Source: Actinomadura sp. HBU206391
GTDB lineage: Bacteria > Actinomycetota > Actinomycetes > Streptosporangiales > Streptosporangiaceae
Reading direction: 5' to 3'
Assembly (NCBI RefSeq): GCF_014323665.1
Contig: NZ_JABVEB010000010.1
Location: forward strand, 1-64,000
Length of the DNA: 64,000 bases
Within the stretch, counting starts at the first letter, position 1. Each line of letters starts with the position of its first letter. The position numbers and the translations under genes were made by a program. Below are positions 1-9,254 of this stretch, piece after piece. The notes under the pieces were generated by a model. That model saw nothing but the letters and a program-made list of their open reading frames with translations. It ran no database searches and was not told where the DNA came from.

Positions 1-11
1 CTTTGTCATGC

Positions 12-85
12 TGGAGCGGGTGACGGGAATCGAACCCGCGCTATTAGCTTGGGAAGCTAATGTTCTGCCATTGAACTACACCCGC
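12..85 (-). tRNA. tRNA-Gly (anticodon CCC)
   Basis: Read on the minus strand, a 74-nt cloverleaf can be drawn: 7-bp acceptor stem beginning GCGGGTG, a GTTC/GAAC D stem, an anticodon stem TTAGC/GCTAA around loop TTCCCAA, and a T arm with GGTTCGATTCC. The anticodon is CCC, which reads the glycine codon GGG. The 3' CCA is encoded in the DNA. It is transcribed away from dcd. Confidence 0.95.
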
Positions 86-184
86 GTCGTCGCCTGCTGA
101 AGACGACCGCCCGCACATGGTACCGGAACCTGGCCCCACCGCGAGACCCGCGCGGTACGGCCGCGAGTGGTCCGCCGGACCCGG

Positions 185-190
185 TAGTTT
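185..190 (+). promoter_or_regulatory. -10 element of a probable leaderless dcd promoter
   Basis: TAGTTT fits the actinobacterial TAnnnT -10 pattern and lies 6 nt before the GTG start of dcd. This is the spacing expected if transcription begins at the start codon. No Shine-Dalgarno sequence precedes the GTG, and no clear -35 is seen. Confidence 0.55.
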
Positions 191-196
191 TCTGAC

Positions 197-775
197 GTGC
201 TGCTCTCCGATCGCGACATCAGAGCCGAGCTGGAGTCCGGACGGGTCAAGATCGACCCGTACGACCCCGGCATGGTCCAGCCGTCCAGTGTGGACGTCCG
301 GCTGGACCGCTATTTCCGGGTGTTCGAGAACCACAAGTACCCGCACATCGACCCGGCCGAGGAACAGGCCGACCTGACCCGGCCGGTCGAGGTCGAGGGG
401 AACAACGACGCGTTCATCCTGCACCCCGGTGAGTTCGTCCTCGCGTCGACGTACGAGATCTTCGCGCTGCCCGACAACATCGCGGCACGGCTGGAGGGCA
501 AGAGCTCGCTCGGGCGGCTCGGGCTGCTCACGCACTCCACCGCGGGCTGGATCGACCCGGGCTTCAGCGGCCACGTCACGCTGGAGCTGTCGAACGTCGC
601 GACCCTGCCGATCAAGCTGTGGCCGGGCATGAAGATCGGCCAGATGTGCCTGTTCCGCACGAGTTCGCCGGCCGAGCACCCGTACGGCTCCGAGAAGTAC
701 GGCTCGCGCTACCAGGACCAGCGCGGCCCGACCCCCTCCCGCTCTTACCTCAACTTCCACCGTACGAAGGTCTGA
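197..775 (+). CDS. dcd: dCTP deaminase (probably dUMP-forming)
   Basis: This 192-aa protein deaminates dCTP on the route to dUMP and dTTP. It has the trimeric dUTPase/Dcd fold signatures: a GKSSLGRLG block, the [11 protein letters not shown] block carrying the nucleotide-binding residues, and the VTLELSN strand. The close resemblance of these blocks to the mycobacterial enzyme suggests a bifunctional dCTP deaminase/dUTPase, but that is inference. The start is GTG with no ribosome-binding site; a TAGTTT -10 lies 6 nt upstream, so the mRNA is probably leaderless. The gene is single and is followed after 13 nt by an uncharacterised gene. Confidence 0.96.
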   Translation: MLLSDRDIRAELESGRVKIDPYDPGMVQPSSVDVRLDRYFRVFENHKYPHIDPAEEQADLTRPVEVEGNNDAFILHPGEFVLASTYEIFALPDNIAARLEGKSSLGRLGLLTHSTAGWIDPGFSGHVTLELSNVATLPIKLWPGMKIGQMCLFRTSSPAEHPYGSEKYGSRYQDQRGPTPSRSYLNFHRTKV

Positions 776-788
776 CCGCGAGGCGGCC

Positions 789-1472
789 ATGCGACTCTCC
801 ACGCGACGCCGTGAGACGCCCGTCCCCACCCTGCAACTGCCCGAGGGCGCCGGTGCCGACGAGGTCGAACCGCTGCTTCGGCGGTACGACCCGGACGCCC
901 GGCGCAGGCGGCGCCGGATCAGGGTGGCCGGGCCGGTCACGGTGATCTGCGACGGTGAGACGCTCAGGGTGAGGGGCGGGGGGCACCGGCTGGCCAGGGG
1001 TCTGCACCATCACCTCGGCGGTACGTGGCTGGTCGCGCCGCCCGAACCCGGAGAGCACGACGAGCAGATCGAGGACATGCTGCGGATCTATGTCCCGCGC
1101 AAACTGCTGCCCGCCGAGCCGGCGATGCTGCTGCGGCCCTTTCTGCCGGGGGTGGCGATCCGGGAGGACGCCGCGCTGGGGCTCTTCTGGTTCAACGACG
1201 AGGACAGCGAGCTGACGATCTCGGCCCGTGATGTGGACGCGGCCGACCGGGGACCGCTCGCCGCGGCGCTCGGGCAGTTGGCACAGGCCGACGCTTTGTA
1301 CGAGTGCGGGATCGACGACGTTCACGGACCCACGGAGAAGAGCGCCGAGCAGGCCTGGCGCATCGCGCGGGCCTTCGAGGAAATGGGCGGTGTACCGATC
1401 GACCGGTACGGCTTCCGCGTCGCCCGCGCCTCCGACCTCCTGACCCGCCGATCAGGCCTGACGACGCCCTGA
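789..1472 (+). CDS. hypothetical protein
   Basis: I do not recognise this 227-aa protein. It is soluble, with no signal peptide or membrane segment. It has an Arg-rich N-terminus (RRRRRR near residue 40) and several aromatic/acidic stretches such as LGLFWFNDED near residue 130. It lies 13 nt after dcd on the same strand and may be cotranscribed with it. The ATG start gives a reading frame with normal GC-rich third positions throughout, so I accept it as coding. Confidence 0.75.
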   Translation: MRLSTRRRETPVPTLQLPEGAGADEVEPLLRRYDPDARRRRRRIRVAGPVTVICDGETLRVRGGGHRLARGLHHHLGGTWLVAPPEPGEHDEQIEDMLRIYVPRKLLPAEPAMLLRPFLPGVAIREDAALGLFWFNDEDSELTISARDVDAADRGPLAAALGQLAQADALYECGIDDVHGPTEKSAEQAWRIARAFEEMGGVPIDRYGFRVARASDLLTRRSGLTTP

Positions 1473-1758
1473 GCAGCACAAATCGGGAAGACCTCTGGTG
1501 TGACGCAGGCCACCCAAAGATGAAATTTTCCCCAATTAACGATAATTTTCAACAGACGCATGACCGAGTCGTTCGGTTGACACGCGATTTTGTGAGCTGA
1601 GTCACAACGGTCGTGGTCGTGCCGAGATCGCGCTCTTTATAAGAAGAAGCACTTCGGCGTCGTACGGGGGTACGCGCCGCGGTGAGTTTCGACCGCGCGC
1701 TCCCGGCCGGGGGCGGGTCATCCGCCAGGGTTTGGCGCGGTCCAACCGAAAGGAGATC

Positions 1759-3003
1759 GTGTCCCGACTCCGCGCACAAAACGTGTCCAAATTGTTCGGC
1801 CGCAAAGCCGAAGAGGGTGCCCGCCGCCTGGCCAAGGGCGCCACGGTCGACGAGATCCGCGAACTGGGCGTGACGCCCGCGGTCGTCGACGCCTCCTTCG
1901 AGGTGGATGAGGGCGAGATCTTCGTGGTCATGGGCCTGTCGGGGTCCGGGAAGTCCACGCTGATCCGCATGCTGAACGGCCTCCTGCCGCCCACCTCCGG
2001 CCATGTCGAGATCGACGGCACCGACATCAGCGGCCTGGGCGGCAAGGCGCTGCGCGCCGTCCGGCAGGCCAAGGTCAGCATGGTCTTCCAGCATTTCGCC
2101 CTGTTCCCGCACTGCTCGGTGCTGACGAACGCGGCGTACGGCCTGGAGGTTCAGGGCGTACCGAAGGGCGAGCGGGAGAAGAAGGCCAAGGAGTTCCTGC
2201 GCCTCGTCGGCCTCGAAGGCTGGGAGGACAGGCTCCCCGGCCAGTTGTCCGGTGGGATGCGGCAGCGGGTCGGGCTGGCCCGAGCGCTCGCCGCCGAAAC
2301 CGACATCCTGCTGATGGACGAGGCGTTCAGCGCCCTCGACCCGCTGATCCGGCGGGAGATGCAGGATCTTCTGCTCGAACTGCAGGCCGATCTCGGCAAG
2401 ACGATCGTGTTCATCACCCACGACCTCAACGAGGCCATGCGGATCGGCGATCGCATCGCGGTGATGCGTGAGGGCAGCATCGTGCAGGTCGGAACGGCCG
2501 AGCAGATCCTCACCGACCCGGCAAGCGGTTACGTCGCCCAGTTCGTGGCCGACGTGGACCGGACCCGGGTGCTGACCGCGGCCTCCGTCATGGAGCGTCC
2601 GCTCGCCACCGTGGCCTCGACGGACGGCCCGCAGGCGGCACTGCGGACCATGCGGGAGAGCCAGGCCTCCGCCGCGTACGTGGTGGACGGCGATCGCAGG
2701 CTGGTCGGAACCGTACGCGCGGACGCGGTCGCCGAGGCCGGGAACGGCGACGGCGCCGTGCTCGACGGGCTCATCGACAAGGGCATGAACCCGGTGGCCC
2801 CCCACACCGCCGTGGCCGAACTGTTCACCCGATGCGCGGAGAGCCCGCTGCCCGTACCCGTGACCGACGAGTCCGGCACGCTGCTCGGTGTGATCCCCCG
2901 CGTCAGGCTGCTGGCGGCGCTGGGCGCCGTCAACGGCGAGACCGCCGCGAGCACCGAATCGCTGCAGCGACGTGGAGAGGAGGCCACCAGTGTCGATGCC
3001 TAG
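1759..3003 (+). CDS. glycine betaine/proline-type ABC transporter, ATP-binding protein
   Basis: This is the ATPase of a ProV/OpuAA-type osmolyte importer. Visible elements are Walker A GLSGSGKST (near residue 60), the signature LSGGMRQRV, Walker B ILLMDEAFSALD, the switch histidine in FITHDLNEA, and a C-terminal tandem CBS region (from about residue 270), which in this family senses ionic strength or a nucleotide. I place the start at GTG 1759 because AAAGGAG sits just upstream; an in-frame TTG at 1732 is possible but has no ribosome-binding site. The 286-bp AT-richer stretch before it (1473-1758) probably holds the operon promoter; TTGACA at 1577 has no convincing -10 partner. The stop overlaps the permease start. 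Confidence 0.92.
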   Translation: MSRLRAQNVSKLFGRKAEEGARRLAKGATVDEIRELGVTPAVVDASFEVDEGEIFVVMGLSGSGKSTLIRMLNGLLPPTSGHVEIDGTDISGLGGKALRAVRQAKVSMVFQHFALFPHCSVLTNAAYGLEVQGVPKGEREKKAKEFLRLVGLEGWEDRLPGQLSGGMRQRVGLARALAAETDILLMDEAFSALDPLIRREMQDLLLELQADLGKTIVFITHDLNEAMRIGDRIAVMREGSIVQVGTAEQILTDPASGYVAQFVADVDRTRVLTAASVMERPLATVASTDGPQAALRTMRESQASAAYVVDGDRRLVGTVRADAVAEAGNGDGAVLDGLIDKGMNPVAPHTAVAELFTRCAESPLPVPVTDESGTLLGVIPRVRLLAALGAVNGETAASTESLQRRGEEATSVDA

Positions 3004-3853
3004 GATCAACGTCGGAACCTGGTTCGAGAACGCGGTCAACTGGCTGACCGACAACCTCTCCTGGCTGTTCGACGCGATCGGCAGTGCGGTCGAGGGCACG
3101 GTGAGCGGCCTGGGCGAGGCGTTGCTGTGGCCGCCCGCACTGGCGCTGATCGCCGTGCTGGCCGTCCTCGCGCTGTGGCTGCGGGGGTGGCGCTTCGGCC
3201 TGTTCACGCTCCTCGGCCTCGGCCTGATCGACAGCATGGAGCAGTGGGAGCCGGCGATGGAGACGCTGGCCCTGGTGCTCGTCGCGAGCGTCATCTCGGT
3301 CGTGCTCGCCATCCCGCTCGGCATCGCCGCGGCCCGCAGTGACGCCCTGAGCCGCCTGCTGCGCCCCGTGCTCGACCTCATGCAGACGATGCCGGCGTTC
3401 GTCTACCTCATCCCGGCCGTGTTCTTCTTCAGCATCGGGCCCGTGCCCGGAGTGGTCGCGACGGTCGTGTTCGCGCTGCCCCCGGGCGTACGTCTCACCG
3501 AGCTCGGCATCCGCGGTGTCGACCGCGAGGTGGTCGAAGCCGGCGAGGCGTTCGGCTCCTCTCCGCAGCGGATCCTCACCCGAATCCAGCTGCCGCTCGC
3601 CATGCCGACCGTCATGGCCGGCGTCAACCAAGTGATCATGCTGGCGCTGTCGATGGTGGTCATCGCCGGCATGGTCGGCGCCGGAGGCCTCGGCAATGTC
3701 GTGCTCGACGGCATTCAGCGCCTGGAGATCGCCACGGGCTTCGAAGGCGGACTCGCCGTCGTCATCCTGGCGATCTTCCTTGACCGGATCACCTCGTCAC
3801 TCGGTGACCGGTCGGCCGTCGCGCGTGCCGAGAAGGCGTCGGCGCGCGCCTGA
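2990..3853 (+). CDS. glycine betaine/proline-type ABC transporter, permease
   Basis: Membrane permease of the ProW/OpuAB class. A hydrophilic N-terminus is followed by about six hydrophobic segments. The EAA-type cytoplasmic loop is recognisable (VEAGEAFGSSP...ILTRIQLPLAMP near residues 180-200). GTG 2990 is chosen because GAGAGGAGG ends 6 nt before it; an upstream in-frame GTG at 2972 overlaps that site. The first 14 nt overlap the ATPase gene, so translation is probably coupled. It works with the ATPase before it and the binding lipoprotein after it. Confidence 0.92.
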   Translation: MSMPRINVGTWFENAVNWLTDNLSWLFDAIGSAVEGTVSGLGEALLWPPALALIAVLAVLALWLRGWRFGLFTLLGLGLIDSMEQWEPAMETLALVLVASVISVVLAIPLGIAAARSDALSRLLRPVLDLMQTMPAFVYLIPAVFFFSIGPVPGVVATVVFALPPGVRLTELGIRGVDREVVEAGEAFGSSPQRILTRIQLPLAMPTVMAGVNQVIMLALSMVVIAGMVGAGGLGNVVLDGIQRLEIATGFEGGLAVVILAIFLDRITSSLGDRSAVARAEKASARA

Positions 3854-3915
3854 CGGTCACTGTTCTGGGCGCCTGCGGGCGCCCAGCGTCCTGTAGTCGA
3901 ATGGAAGGACAGCTT

Positions 3916-4824
3916 GTGCGTTTTCGGCGCAACAGCCTCACGAAAGTAGCGGCCGTCGCCCTGTCGCTCACGCTCGCCGCGACCGTAACCGCGTGTGGTG
4001 GTGACAGCGGCGGGTCCAAGAGCGGCTCGGGGTCGGAGAGCAAGGAGATCACGATCGGGTGGGTCTCCGGCTGGGACGAGGACCTCGTGGCCACCTACCT
4101 GTGGAAGAAGATCCTGCAGGACAAGGGCTACAAGGTCGAGCTGAAGAACCTGGACACCGCCCCGCTCTACGCCGGCATGGCCAAGGGCGACATCGACGTG
4201 TTCCTCGACAGCTGGCTTCCCATCACGCACGAGGACTACTGGAAGCGCTACGGCGACCGGCTCGAGAAGCTCGGCGTCTGGTACGACAACGCCAAACTGA
4301 CGATCGCGGTGCCGAACTACTCGGATCTGAAGTCGCTCGAGGACCTCAAGGGCAAGGGCGCCCAGTACGACGGGAAGATCTTCGGCATCGAGGCCAGCTC
4401 GGGCCTGCAGCGGGTCTCGTCGACCAAGATGCTGCCCGGTTACGGGATCGACAAGGAGTTCAAGGTCGTGCCGTCGTCGACGGCGGCGATGCTGACCGAG
4501 CTGAAGAAGGCGACGGACGCCCAGAAGCCGCTCGTCGTCACCCTGTGGCGCCCGCACTGGGCGTACGCCTCGCTGCCCATCCGCGACCTCGCGGACCCGA
4601 AGGGGACCATGGGCCAGGCCGAGGAGATCAACATCGTCGGCCGTAAGGGCTTCGGCAAGGACCACGCCGAGGTCGCGGGCTGGCTGAAGAAGTTCAGGAT
4701 GGACGACAAGCAGCTCGGCTCGCTCGAGGACCTCGCGATCAACAAGTACAAGGGCCAGGAGGACAAGGCCGTCGACGAGTGGGTGAAGGCCAACCCGGAC
4801 TTCGTCAAGAGCATCACGGGCTGA
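3916..4824 (+). CDS. glycine betaine/proline-type ABC transporter, substrate-binding lipoprotein
   Basis: An OpuAC-type binding protein (302 aa from the chosen start). It has a lipoprotein signal: basic MRFRRNSLTK, a hydrophobic core, then the lipobox LAATVTAC with Cys near residue 26 and a GGDSGG linker. The mature part carries the quaternary-amine binding-protein pattern, including the aromatic-rich WLPITHEDYW stretch and TLWRPHWAYA. GTG 3916 is preceded by GAAGGA at the right spacing; ATG 3901 lacks a site. The gene lies 62 nt after the permease and ends the operon at a strong terminator. The exact ligand (betaine, proline, choline or other) is not determined by the sequence. Confidence 0.92.
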   Translation: MRFRRNSLTKVAAVALSLTLAATVTACGGDSGGSKSGSGSESKEITIGWVSGWDEDLVATYLWKKILQDKGYKVELKNLDTAPLYAGMAKGDIDVFLDSWLPITHEDYWKRYGDRLEKLGVWYDNAKLTIAVPNYSDLKSLEDLKGKGAQYDGKIFGIEASSGLQRVSSTKMLPGYGIDKEFKVVPSSTAAMLTELKKATDAQKPLVVTLWRPHWAYASLPIRDLADPKGTMGQAEEINIVGRKGFGKDHAEVAGWLKKFRMDDKQLGSLEDLAINKYKGQEDKAVDEWVKANPDFVKSITG

Positions 4825-4853
4825 TCCGTACGCCCTGAAGAAGCGCGACGAAA

Positions 4854-4881
4854 GGGCCGCCCGGCCAGAACCGGGCGGCCC
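4854..4881. terminator. bidirectional hairpin terminator
   Basis: A perfect 11-bp stem, GGGCCGCCCGG/CCGGGCGGCCC, with a 6-nt loop lies between the convergent ends of the binding-protein gene (4824) and the Fe-S oxidoreductase gene (4920). There is no T tract, as is usual in high-GC actinomycetes. Confidence 0.8.
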
Positions 4882-4919
4882 ATCGCGTGTCAGTGCCGGG
4901 GCCAGGCCCGGACCGAGTG

Positions 4920-7067
4920 CTACTCGGCGGCGACGGACTCCTTCTCCGGCGCGCGGCCCTCGCCCTTGATGGACTTGATCAGCAGCTGCGAGACGTCGAC
5001 GACCTCGAGCGACTCCTTGGCCGCGCCGGCGTTCTTCTTCTCGTTGATCGCGTCGCCCAGCATGACGAGGCAGAACGGGCAGGCGGTCGAGACGGTGTCG
5101 GGGTCGGTCTCCAGCGCCTCGTCCACGCGTTCGGTGTTGATGCGCTTGCCGATCCGCTCTTCCATCCACATCCGGGCGCCGCCCGCGCCGCAGCAGAACC
5201 CGCGGTCTTTGCAGCGGTGCATCTCCTTCGTCTGGACGCCCGGGACCTTGGCCATGATGTCGCGCGGCTGCGCGTAGACCTTGTTGTGCCGGCCCAGGAA
5301 GCACGGGTCGTGGTAGGTGATGTTCTCCTCGATCGGGGTGACCGGGGTGAGCCTGCCCTCCTCGACCAGCGCCGCCAGCAGCTGCGTGTGGTGGACGACC
5401 TCGTACTGGCCGCCGAGCTGCGGGTACTCGTTGGCGAGCGTGTTGAAGCAGTGCGGGCAGGTCGCCACGATCTTCTTGACGCCCGCCTCGTTGAGCGTCT
5501 CGACATTCTGCTGCGCGAGCATCTGGAAGACGAACTCCATGCCCAGCCGGCGGGCCGGGTCACCGCTGCAGGCCTCCATCGGGCCGAGCACCGCGAACTT
5601 CACCCCGGCGATGTGCAGCAGTTCGGCGACGGCCTTGGTGGTCTTCTTGGCCCGGTCCTCCAGGGCGCCGGCGCAGCCGACCCAGAACAGCCACTCGGTG
5701 TCTTCGGAGATCTTGTCCTCGACGACCTGGACCTCGAAGTCGAGATCCCCGACCCAGTCGAGACGCTTGGTCTCGGACATGCCCCAGGGGTTGCCCTTGT
5801 TCTCCAGGTTCTTGAGCATCACGCCGGCCTCGGACGGGAAGCTCGACTCGATCATCACCTGGTAGCGCCGCATGTCGAGAATATGGTCGATGTGCTCGAT
5901 GTCGACGGGGCACTGCTCGACGCAGGCTCCGCAGTTGGTGCAGGACCAGAGCACGTCGGGGTCGATGACGCCATTGACGTCCTCGCTGCCGACCAGCGGC
6001 CGCGCGGCCTCGGCCAGCACGTCCTCGGGCAGGTTCTCGCGCTCGGCGTCGGTCGCCAGGAAGAAGGGCGCCTTGGCGAAGGCGTGGTCGCGCAGGTCGG
6101 TGATCAGCATCTTGGGCGACAGCGGCTTGCCGGTGTTCCAGGCGGGGCACTGCGACTGGCAGCGGCCGCACTCGGTGCAGGTGGCGAAGTCGAGGAAACC
6201 CTTGAACGTGAAGTCCTCGATCTTGCCGCGGCCGAAGGTGTCCTCGTCCGGGTCGGCCTCCTCGAAGTCGAGGAGCTTGCCCTTGCTCATCATGGGCTGC
6301 GCGGGGCCGAGGCCGTCCGGGCGGCGCTTGAACATGACGTTGAGCGGCGCGAGGAAGATGTGCAGGTGCTTGGAGTGCACCACGATGATCAGGAACACCA
6401 GCATGACGCCGATGTGCAGCAGCAGCCCGATCGACTCCAGGATCTCGTTCGTGTCGTGACCGAGCCCGTCCAGCACGCTGCCGACGGCGTGTGAGGCGAA
6501 CGCGCCGTCGCCGTACGGGAAGTTGCCGGTCGCGACACCGGCGCCGCGGAACAGGAACATCGTCCAGATCACGTTGAAGATCATGAACAGGATGAGCCAG
6601 GCGCCGCCCACGTGCGAGCCCTCGAACCGGGAGGCGCGGTCGAGCCTCTTCGGCGAGTTCTTGATCCGGATGATCGCGAAGGCGATCAGGCCGAGCAGCG
6701 CCGCGACGGCGATGAAGTCCTGCAGGAAGCCGAGCGCGTCCCACTTCCCGACGAGCGGGATGTGGAAGTCCAGCCCGAAGATCAGCGCTCCGTACGCCTC
6801 GAGATAGACGGTCGCGAGGATGAAGAACGCCCACATCACGAAGAGGTGCGCCAGGCCGGGGCCGGTCCACTTGAGCAGCTTGCGCTGCCCGAAGACCTCG
6901 ACCACCTGGCCCTTGACGTCGTCGCCGATGTTCTCCTTGACCGAGGCGACCCGCGTCGGGTCCGGCTGACCGCTGCGGATGAGCCGGTAGAGGAACAGCA
7001 CCCGCCGACCGGCGAACGCGAGGGCGACCGCCGTTCCGGCAAGCCCAATGATCAACCTGAGAACCAC
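4920..7067 (-). CDS. membrane-anchored (Fe-S)-binding oxidoreductase, heterodisulfide-reductase-like
   Basis: A 715-aa membrane electron-transfer protein. The N-terminal third has about five to six hydrophobic helices of the nitrate-reductase-gamma/HdrE type. It is followed by two 4Fe-4S motifs, CTECGRCQSQCP and CTNCGACVEQCP, then two CCG domains (CPHCFNTLANEY, DPCFLGRHN, RGFCCGAGGARMW). This layout matches the actinobacterial Fe-S oxidoreductase group that includes M. tuberculosis Rv0338c; electron donor and acceptor are unknown. The GTG start is preceded by AGGAGG at 8 nt. It is a single gene, transcribed toward the ABC transporter terminator. Confidence 0.9.
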   Translation of the reverse strand: MVLRLIIGLAGTAVALAFAGRRVLFLYRLIRSGQPDPTRVASVKENIGDDVKGQVVEVFGQRKLLKWTGPGLAHLFVMWAFFILATVYLEAYGALIFGLDFHIPLVGKWDALGFLQDFIAVAALLGLIAFAIIRIKNSPKRLDRASRFEGSHVGGAWLILFMIFNVIWTMFLFRGAGVATGNFPYGDGAFASHAVGSVLDGLGHDTNEILESIGLLLHIGVMLVFLIIVVHSKHLHIFLAPLNVMFKRRPDGLGPAQPMMSKGKLLDFEEADPDEDTFGRGKIEDFTFKGFLDFATCTECGRCQSQCPAWNTGKPLSPKMLITDLRDHAFAKAPFFLATDAERENLPEDVLAEAARPLVGSEDVNGVIDPDVLWSCTNCGACVEQCPVDIEHIDHILDMRRYQVMIESSFPSEAGVMLKNLENKGNPWGMSETKRLDWVGDLDFEVQVVEDKISEDTEWLFWVGCAGALEDRAKKTTKAVAELLHIAGVKFAVLGPMEACSGDPARRLGMEFVFQMLAQQNVETLNEAGVKKIVATCPHCFNTLANEYPQLGGQYEVVHHTQLLAALVEEGRLTPVTPIEENITYHDPCFLGRHNKVYAQPRDIMAKVPGVQTKEMHRCKDRGFCCGAGGARMWMEERIGKRINTERVDEALETDPDTVSTACPFCLVMLGDAINEKKNAGAAKESLEVVDVSQLLIKSIKGEGRAPEKESVAAE

Positions 7068-7225
7068 TGTTCCGTCCTCCTGGGGGTACGGGCGTCGCTG
7101 TCAGCGTAGGGCTCGCGACTGACTGCTGCGCATACGGCCCCCGAATACTACTCGGTAGTAGCTTCTGCTTCCATGCCCTGAATACCCGAGGTAACACGAC
7201 CTCATCCGCATCGTCGCACGCCGAA

Positions 7226-7272
7226 ACGGCCGGGTGCGGTGCGAGCCCCCCGCTCGCACCGCACCCGGCCGT
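7226..7272 (-). terminator. strong hairpin terminator after the first sigma/partner module
   Basis: A perfect 21-bp inverted repeat (7226-7246 with 7252-7272, loop CCCCC) lies about 50 nt beyond the stop of the minus-strand gene at 7326. It also separates that gene from the start region of the Fe-S gene. Confidence 0.8.
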
Positions 7273-7325
7273 ACACCCCGGCCGTGGCCGTCATTCGACC
7301 TGGACGACCGCCGAGCCGCTGGAGA

Positions 7326-8522
7326 TCAGCGGGGCGGCGAGGCGACCCACTCGTCGGTCACGATGGTGGTCGAGTTCCACACCGAGCCTGCGGGCATGCC
7401 CGCGGTCGTGCCGGCCGGCTTCACCGCCACGATGTCCGAGCCCAGTGCCCGCCCGGTCGCGTCGTCGATGATCAGCCGGCGCTGCTGGACGCCGCCGGCC
7501 TTGGTGTTCTCGACGATGGCGACTGCGCTGCCCGCCCGTCCCTGGCCGTCCTTGACCGTGCCCACGGACTCGACCGTCTTGAGGTTCGCGAGCATCCTGA
7601 ACGCCGCCGCGCGGACCTTCGGGGTGATCGGCATGTCGGTGATCAGCCCACCGGCGACCGTGAACAGCCACTGATCGGAGGACATCTTCTCGCTGGTGGA
7701 CTCGGTGCCGTGCCCGTCATAGGACGCGAGCAGCCAGGCCTTCAGCCGCGCCGGGTCCGTGGGCAGGCCGCGCAGATCCTTCATAGTGACGTTGCGGCCG
7801 AGCCAGAACACCTTGTCGCCGTCGGTCAGCGGGGAGTGGCTGACGTGCGCGGGCTTCCGGGTCGCGTCGGTCGTGACGACGAACTTCTTCAAGCGACCCT
7901 TGCCCTGGGGGCCCTTGACCGTGGGCAGCTCGATCGTGAACTTCGTGGGAGAGCCGGCCCGCTGCCACGCCGCCTCGTCGGCGGGGCTCGCCGGCCGGGC
8001 GCCGAGGTTCTGCTCGCGGCTCCACTGGTCCTGCCCCGTGGCACGCGGCGTCCAGCCGTCGGAGCGGCTCTCGGTGTAGATCGTGTAGCCGTCCGCGGCG
8101 GAGCCGATCCGGTAGTAGTTGCGGCTGAGCCGTGTGGAGTGCCAGTACGCCCCGGCCTGCTCCGGCTGCCCGGCCGAGCGCTCCGCCGCCGCGAGCAGCA
8201 CCGTACGGGCGTCGAGCTTGACCGCGGGGCTCCCCGACGCGGGCGGCGCCTGCCTCCCGGTCCCCGCGTCGTCGGCCGGACCGCTGACCGTGGTGGTGAC
8301 CACCAGTGCGGCCGCGGCCGCCGCGCCCACCAGGCCGAGCCCCCACATCGGCCATGCGATCTGACGCCGCGTGCCCTTGGCCCGCACGCCGTCCGTCCCG
8401 CCGGTCGCGCGAGATCCCATCATCGCCCGGGACAGCTCAGTGCTCCTGGTGACCTGGTCGACCTCCCTGCCCGGATCCAGCTCCTCGGGACGCGCCGCAG
8501 CCAGCCTCTTGATGACGCTCAT
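7326..8522 (-). CDS. CU044_5270-family membrane protein, partner of ECF sigma (module 1)
   Basis: A 398-aa protein with a cytoplasmic N-terminus of about 50 residues beginning MSVIKRLAAARPEELD, one transmembrane helix near residues 57-78, then a large extracytoplasmic domain. That domain contains the ARTVLLAAAE block and late motifs (a DLRGLPTDPARLKAWL segment, a RLIIDDATGRAL segment) shared with three further proteins in this window. Its ATG overlaps the sigma stop in ATGA, so the two are translationally coupled. A membrane-anchored control of the sigma factor is a reasonable inference from topology and pairing, but no ZAS zinc motif of classical anti-sigma factors is visible. Confidence 0.85.
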   Translation of the reverse strand: MSVIKRLAAARPEELDPGREVDQVTRSTELSRAMMGSRATGGTDGVRAKGTRRQIAWPMWGLGLVGAAAAAALVVTTTVSGPADDAGTGRQAPPASGSPAVKLDARTVLLAAAERSAGQPEQAGAYWHSTRLSRNYYRIGSAADGYTIYTESRSDGWTPRATGQDQWSREQNLGARPASPADEAAWQRAGSPTKFTIELPTVKGPQGKGRLKKFVVTTDATRKPAHVSHSPLTDGDKVFWLGRNVTMKDLRGLPTDPARLKAWLLASYDGHGTESTSEKMSSDQWLFTVAGGLITDMPITPKVRAAAFRMLANLKTVESVGTVKDGQGRAGSAVAIVENTKAGGVQQRRLIIDDATGRALGSDIVAVKPAGTTAGMPAGSVWNSTTIVTDEWVASPPR

Positions 8523-9070
8523 GACATTTCCTTTCCTGCGACCTCTCCGGCGATCCGCACCCGGGGATGTACGGCCCTCGCGGGCGGGTTGTCGTCAATG
8601 GCCTGGATGAGCCGCTTGCGCGCGCGGTGCAGCCGTACGCGCAGCGCGGTGGGCGAGCACCCGACGACGCGGGCGGCGTCGCGCGGGGTCAGGCCCTGCC
8701 AGGCCACGAGGATCAGGACTTCGCGATCGTCTTCCGGCAGCGCGGCCATGGCCCGCAGCACCGAGAGCCGTTCGGCCACATGCTCGGCGATGTCCCCCTC
8801 GGCGCCGTCGGTCCAGATCCTCAGCTCAGCGTTGAACGACTCCCGCCGCGCCTCGGTGCGGAAGTTGTCGCGCAGCACGTTGCGGGCGACCCCGAGCAAC
8901 CACGGCAGCGGCGGCTCCGGCACGTCGTCCAGCCGCCGCCAGGCGATGGCGAACGTCTCACTGACCACCTCGTCGGCGATCTGCCGACCAGCCCGGCTGA
9001 CCGCAAAGGCCCATACGCGCTGCCGGCAGGCGTCGTACATCTCGGTGAAGCGATGTTCATCGTCGGTCAC
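8519..9070 (-). CDS. ECF RNA polymerase sigma factor (module 1)
   Basis: A 183-aa sigma-70 family protein with region 2 (ADEVVSETFAIAWRRL and PWLLGVARNVL) and region 4 (LPEDDREVLILVAWQGLT followed by a helix-turn-helix ending RVRLHRARKRL). The GTG start has GGAGGAG 6 nt upstream. It forms a two-gene operon with the downstream membrane partner through a 4-nt overlap. About 105 nt upstream of the start is a copy of the dispersed word CAACTGCATGATCACG (9175-9190). It is more divergent than the sigma factors of the other modules. Confidence 0.93.
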   Translation of the reverse strand: MTDDEHRFTEMYDACRQRVWAFAVSRAGRQIADEVVSETFAIAWRRLDDVPEPPLPWLLGVARNVLRDNFRTEARRESFNAELRIWTDGAEGDIAEHVAERLSVLRAMAALPEDDREVLILVAWQGLTPRDAARVVGCSPTALRVRLHRARKRLIQAIDDNPPARAVHPRVRIAGEVAGKEMS

Positions 9071-9169
9071 CGCCTGCTCCTCCGTCCATCCCGGTGTGCT
9101 CTGTCACCGGGTAGTGGTCCGGGGACGGCGATCGTTACCGAGTATCCGCACGCGGCTCGGCACGCGGCC

Positions 9170-9190
9170 GCGAACAACTGCATGATCACG
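9170..9190. repeat. dispersed intergenic word, copy 1
   Basis: The sequence GCGAACAACTGCATGATCACG lies between the end of module 2 and the start of module 1. Its 16-nt core (9175-9190) recurs exactly at 15837-15852 and 48128-48143, and inverted at 48160-48175. The distance to the sigma start at 9070 is about 105 nt, almost identical to copy 2. Confidence 0.8.
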
Positions 9191-9254
9191 CCGGTCGACC
9201 TGGCGTTCGCGGTGGGACGAGAGGCTCTCGGCGCCGTACGGCCTGGTCAGCCGA

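Noticed and set aside
1577-1645. TTGACA at 1577 and TTTATAAG near 1636 as the promoter of the ABC transporter operon
   Set aside because: The spacing between the boxes is far too long and no proper -10 lies 16-18 nt after TTGACA, so I do not list it as a promoter.
4887-6494. A long plus-strand open frame opposite the Fe-S oxidoreductase
   Set aside because: It is the antisense shadow of a clearly coding minus-strand gene; its protein is Val/Leu/Arg/Gly-rich with no recognisable pattern.
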